A stretch of DNA of 64,000 nt, from the NCBI RefSeq assembly GCF_002291445.1, contig NZ_CP014137.1, positions 1,984,001 through 2,048,000 on the forward strand, written 5' to 3'. This document shows, piece after piece, positions 63,833 through 64,000 of this stretch (positions within the stretch are counted from its first letter, which is position 1; the number at the start of each line of letters is the position of its first letter). This DNA is from Brenneria goodwinii. Lineage in GTDB: Bacteria > Pseudomonadota > Gammaproteobacteria > Enterobacterales > Enterobacteriaceae. The notes below the pieces were generated by a model, which did no database searches, was not told where the DNA came from, and was given only the letters and a program-made list of their open reading frames with translations. The position numbers and the translations under genes were made by a program.

Positions 63833-64000
63833 TCAGCGCGGCTTGGCTATATTAAATTGATCCAAAACAGGATTTACCGTACGTGCAAAGTCCGCACGGC
63901 GATGCCTCAACTTACTTTTAGCGTTGAAAAAACCGACCAGATCGGCAATCCCCATCCCTAGAGCAAGCGCGCCGCTCACGGCCCAACCGACAGGGCCAGC
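63833..64000 (-). CDS. C-terminal fragment of an unrecognised protein (5' part outside window)
   Basis: An open frame enters from the right edge on the minus strand and stops with TGA at 63833, giving the last 55 residues. It contains one glycine/alanine-rich hydrophobic helix (GPVGWAVSGALALGMGIADL) followed by a basic tail (NAKSKLRHRRADFARTV) ending in NIAKPR. Hairpin-like hydrophobic ends of this kind occur in membrane-active toxins and in ordinary membrane proteins, so no function is assigned. It is convergent with aspC and shares its terminator. Confidence 0.5.
   Translation of the reverse strand, partial: AGPVGWAVSGALALGMGIADLVGFFNAKSKLRHRRADFARTVNPVLDQFNIAKPR

Overview
The window is a stretch of chromosome from a plant-associated or environmental enterobacterium (order Enterobacterales). 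Nearly every gene has a close Escherichia coli counterpart and local gene order is largely kept. Protein divergence and the dispersed palindromic repeats suggest Pectobacteriaceae (the Brenneria/Pectobacterium/Dickeya group). That placement is inference, because no 16S rRNA gene or other species marker is present.

Layout. 1-439 is a truncated membrane-protein gene. 675-2264 is a small decayed mobile region beside the small RNA gene sdsR: a dead integrase end, a spanin remnant, a lysozyme-inhibitor-like gene, and a duplicated 23-bp copy of the sdsR 3' end. 2474-8027 carries yebY, ftnA, holE, ptrB and purT. 8115-13265 is a central carbon block (eda, zwf, hexR, pykA) with a HexR-type operator in front of zwf. 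13440-18643 covers the envelope and zinc import (lpxM, mepM, znuA, znuCB with a Zur-type operator). 18803-24177 is the ruvBAC-yebC-nudB-aspS DNA repair and translation block. 24443-33281 holds yecE, yecN, cmoAB, a flavin-reductase-like gene, cutC, yecM and argS.

From 33445 the map jumps directly to murJ-mviM-yceH-rimJ. In many relatives flagellar genes flank argS and murJ, so the flagellar cluster seems absent here. Then come mdtH, grxB, yceB, ycdYX, tRNA-Ser(GGA) with two nearly identical 169-bp tandem repeats behind it, rmf, pqiABC, uup, rlmKL, ycbX, zapC and pyrD. A TraT-like lipoprotein gene, typical of F-like plasmids, stands alone in an AT-rich island between pyrD and pepN. The window ends with pncB, asnS, an OmpF-type porin, aspC and the 3' end of an unrecognised gene.

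How the genes work together. Zwf, Eda, PykA and HexR link the pentose phosphate and Entner-Doudoroff routes to lower glycolysis under one repressor. ZnuABC is a complete high-affinity zinc importer with a shared Zur operator. RuvA, RuvB and RuvC process Holliday junctions. CmoA and CmoB make the cmo5U wobble base in tRNA. PqiABC forms an envelope-spanning MCE lipid-transport system. Most of the window is ordinary core genome. The parts that merit a second look are the sdsR insertion site, the tRNA-Ser repeat array, the isolated traT, the argS-murJ junction and the right-edge gene fragment.
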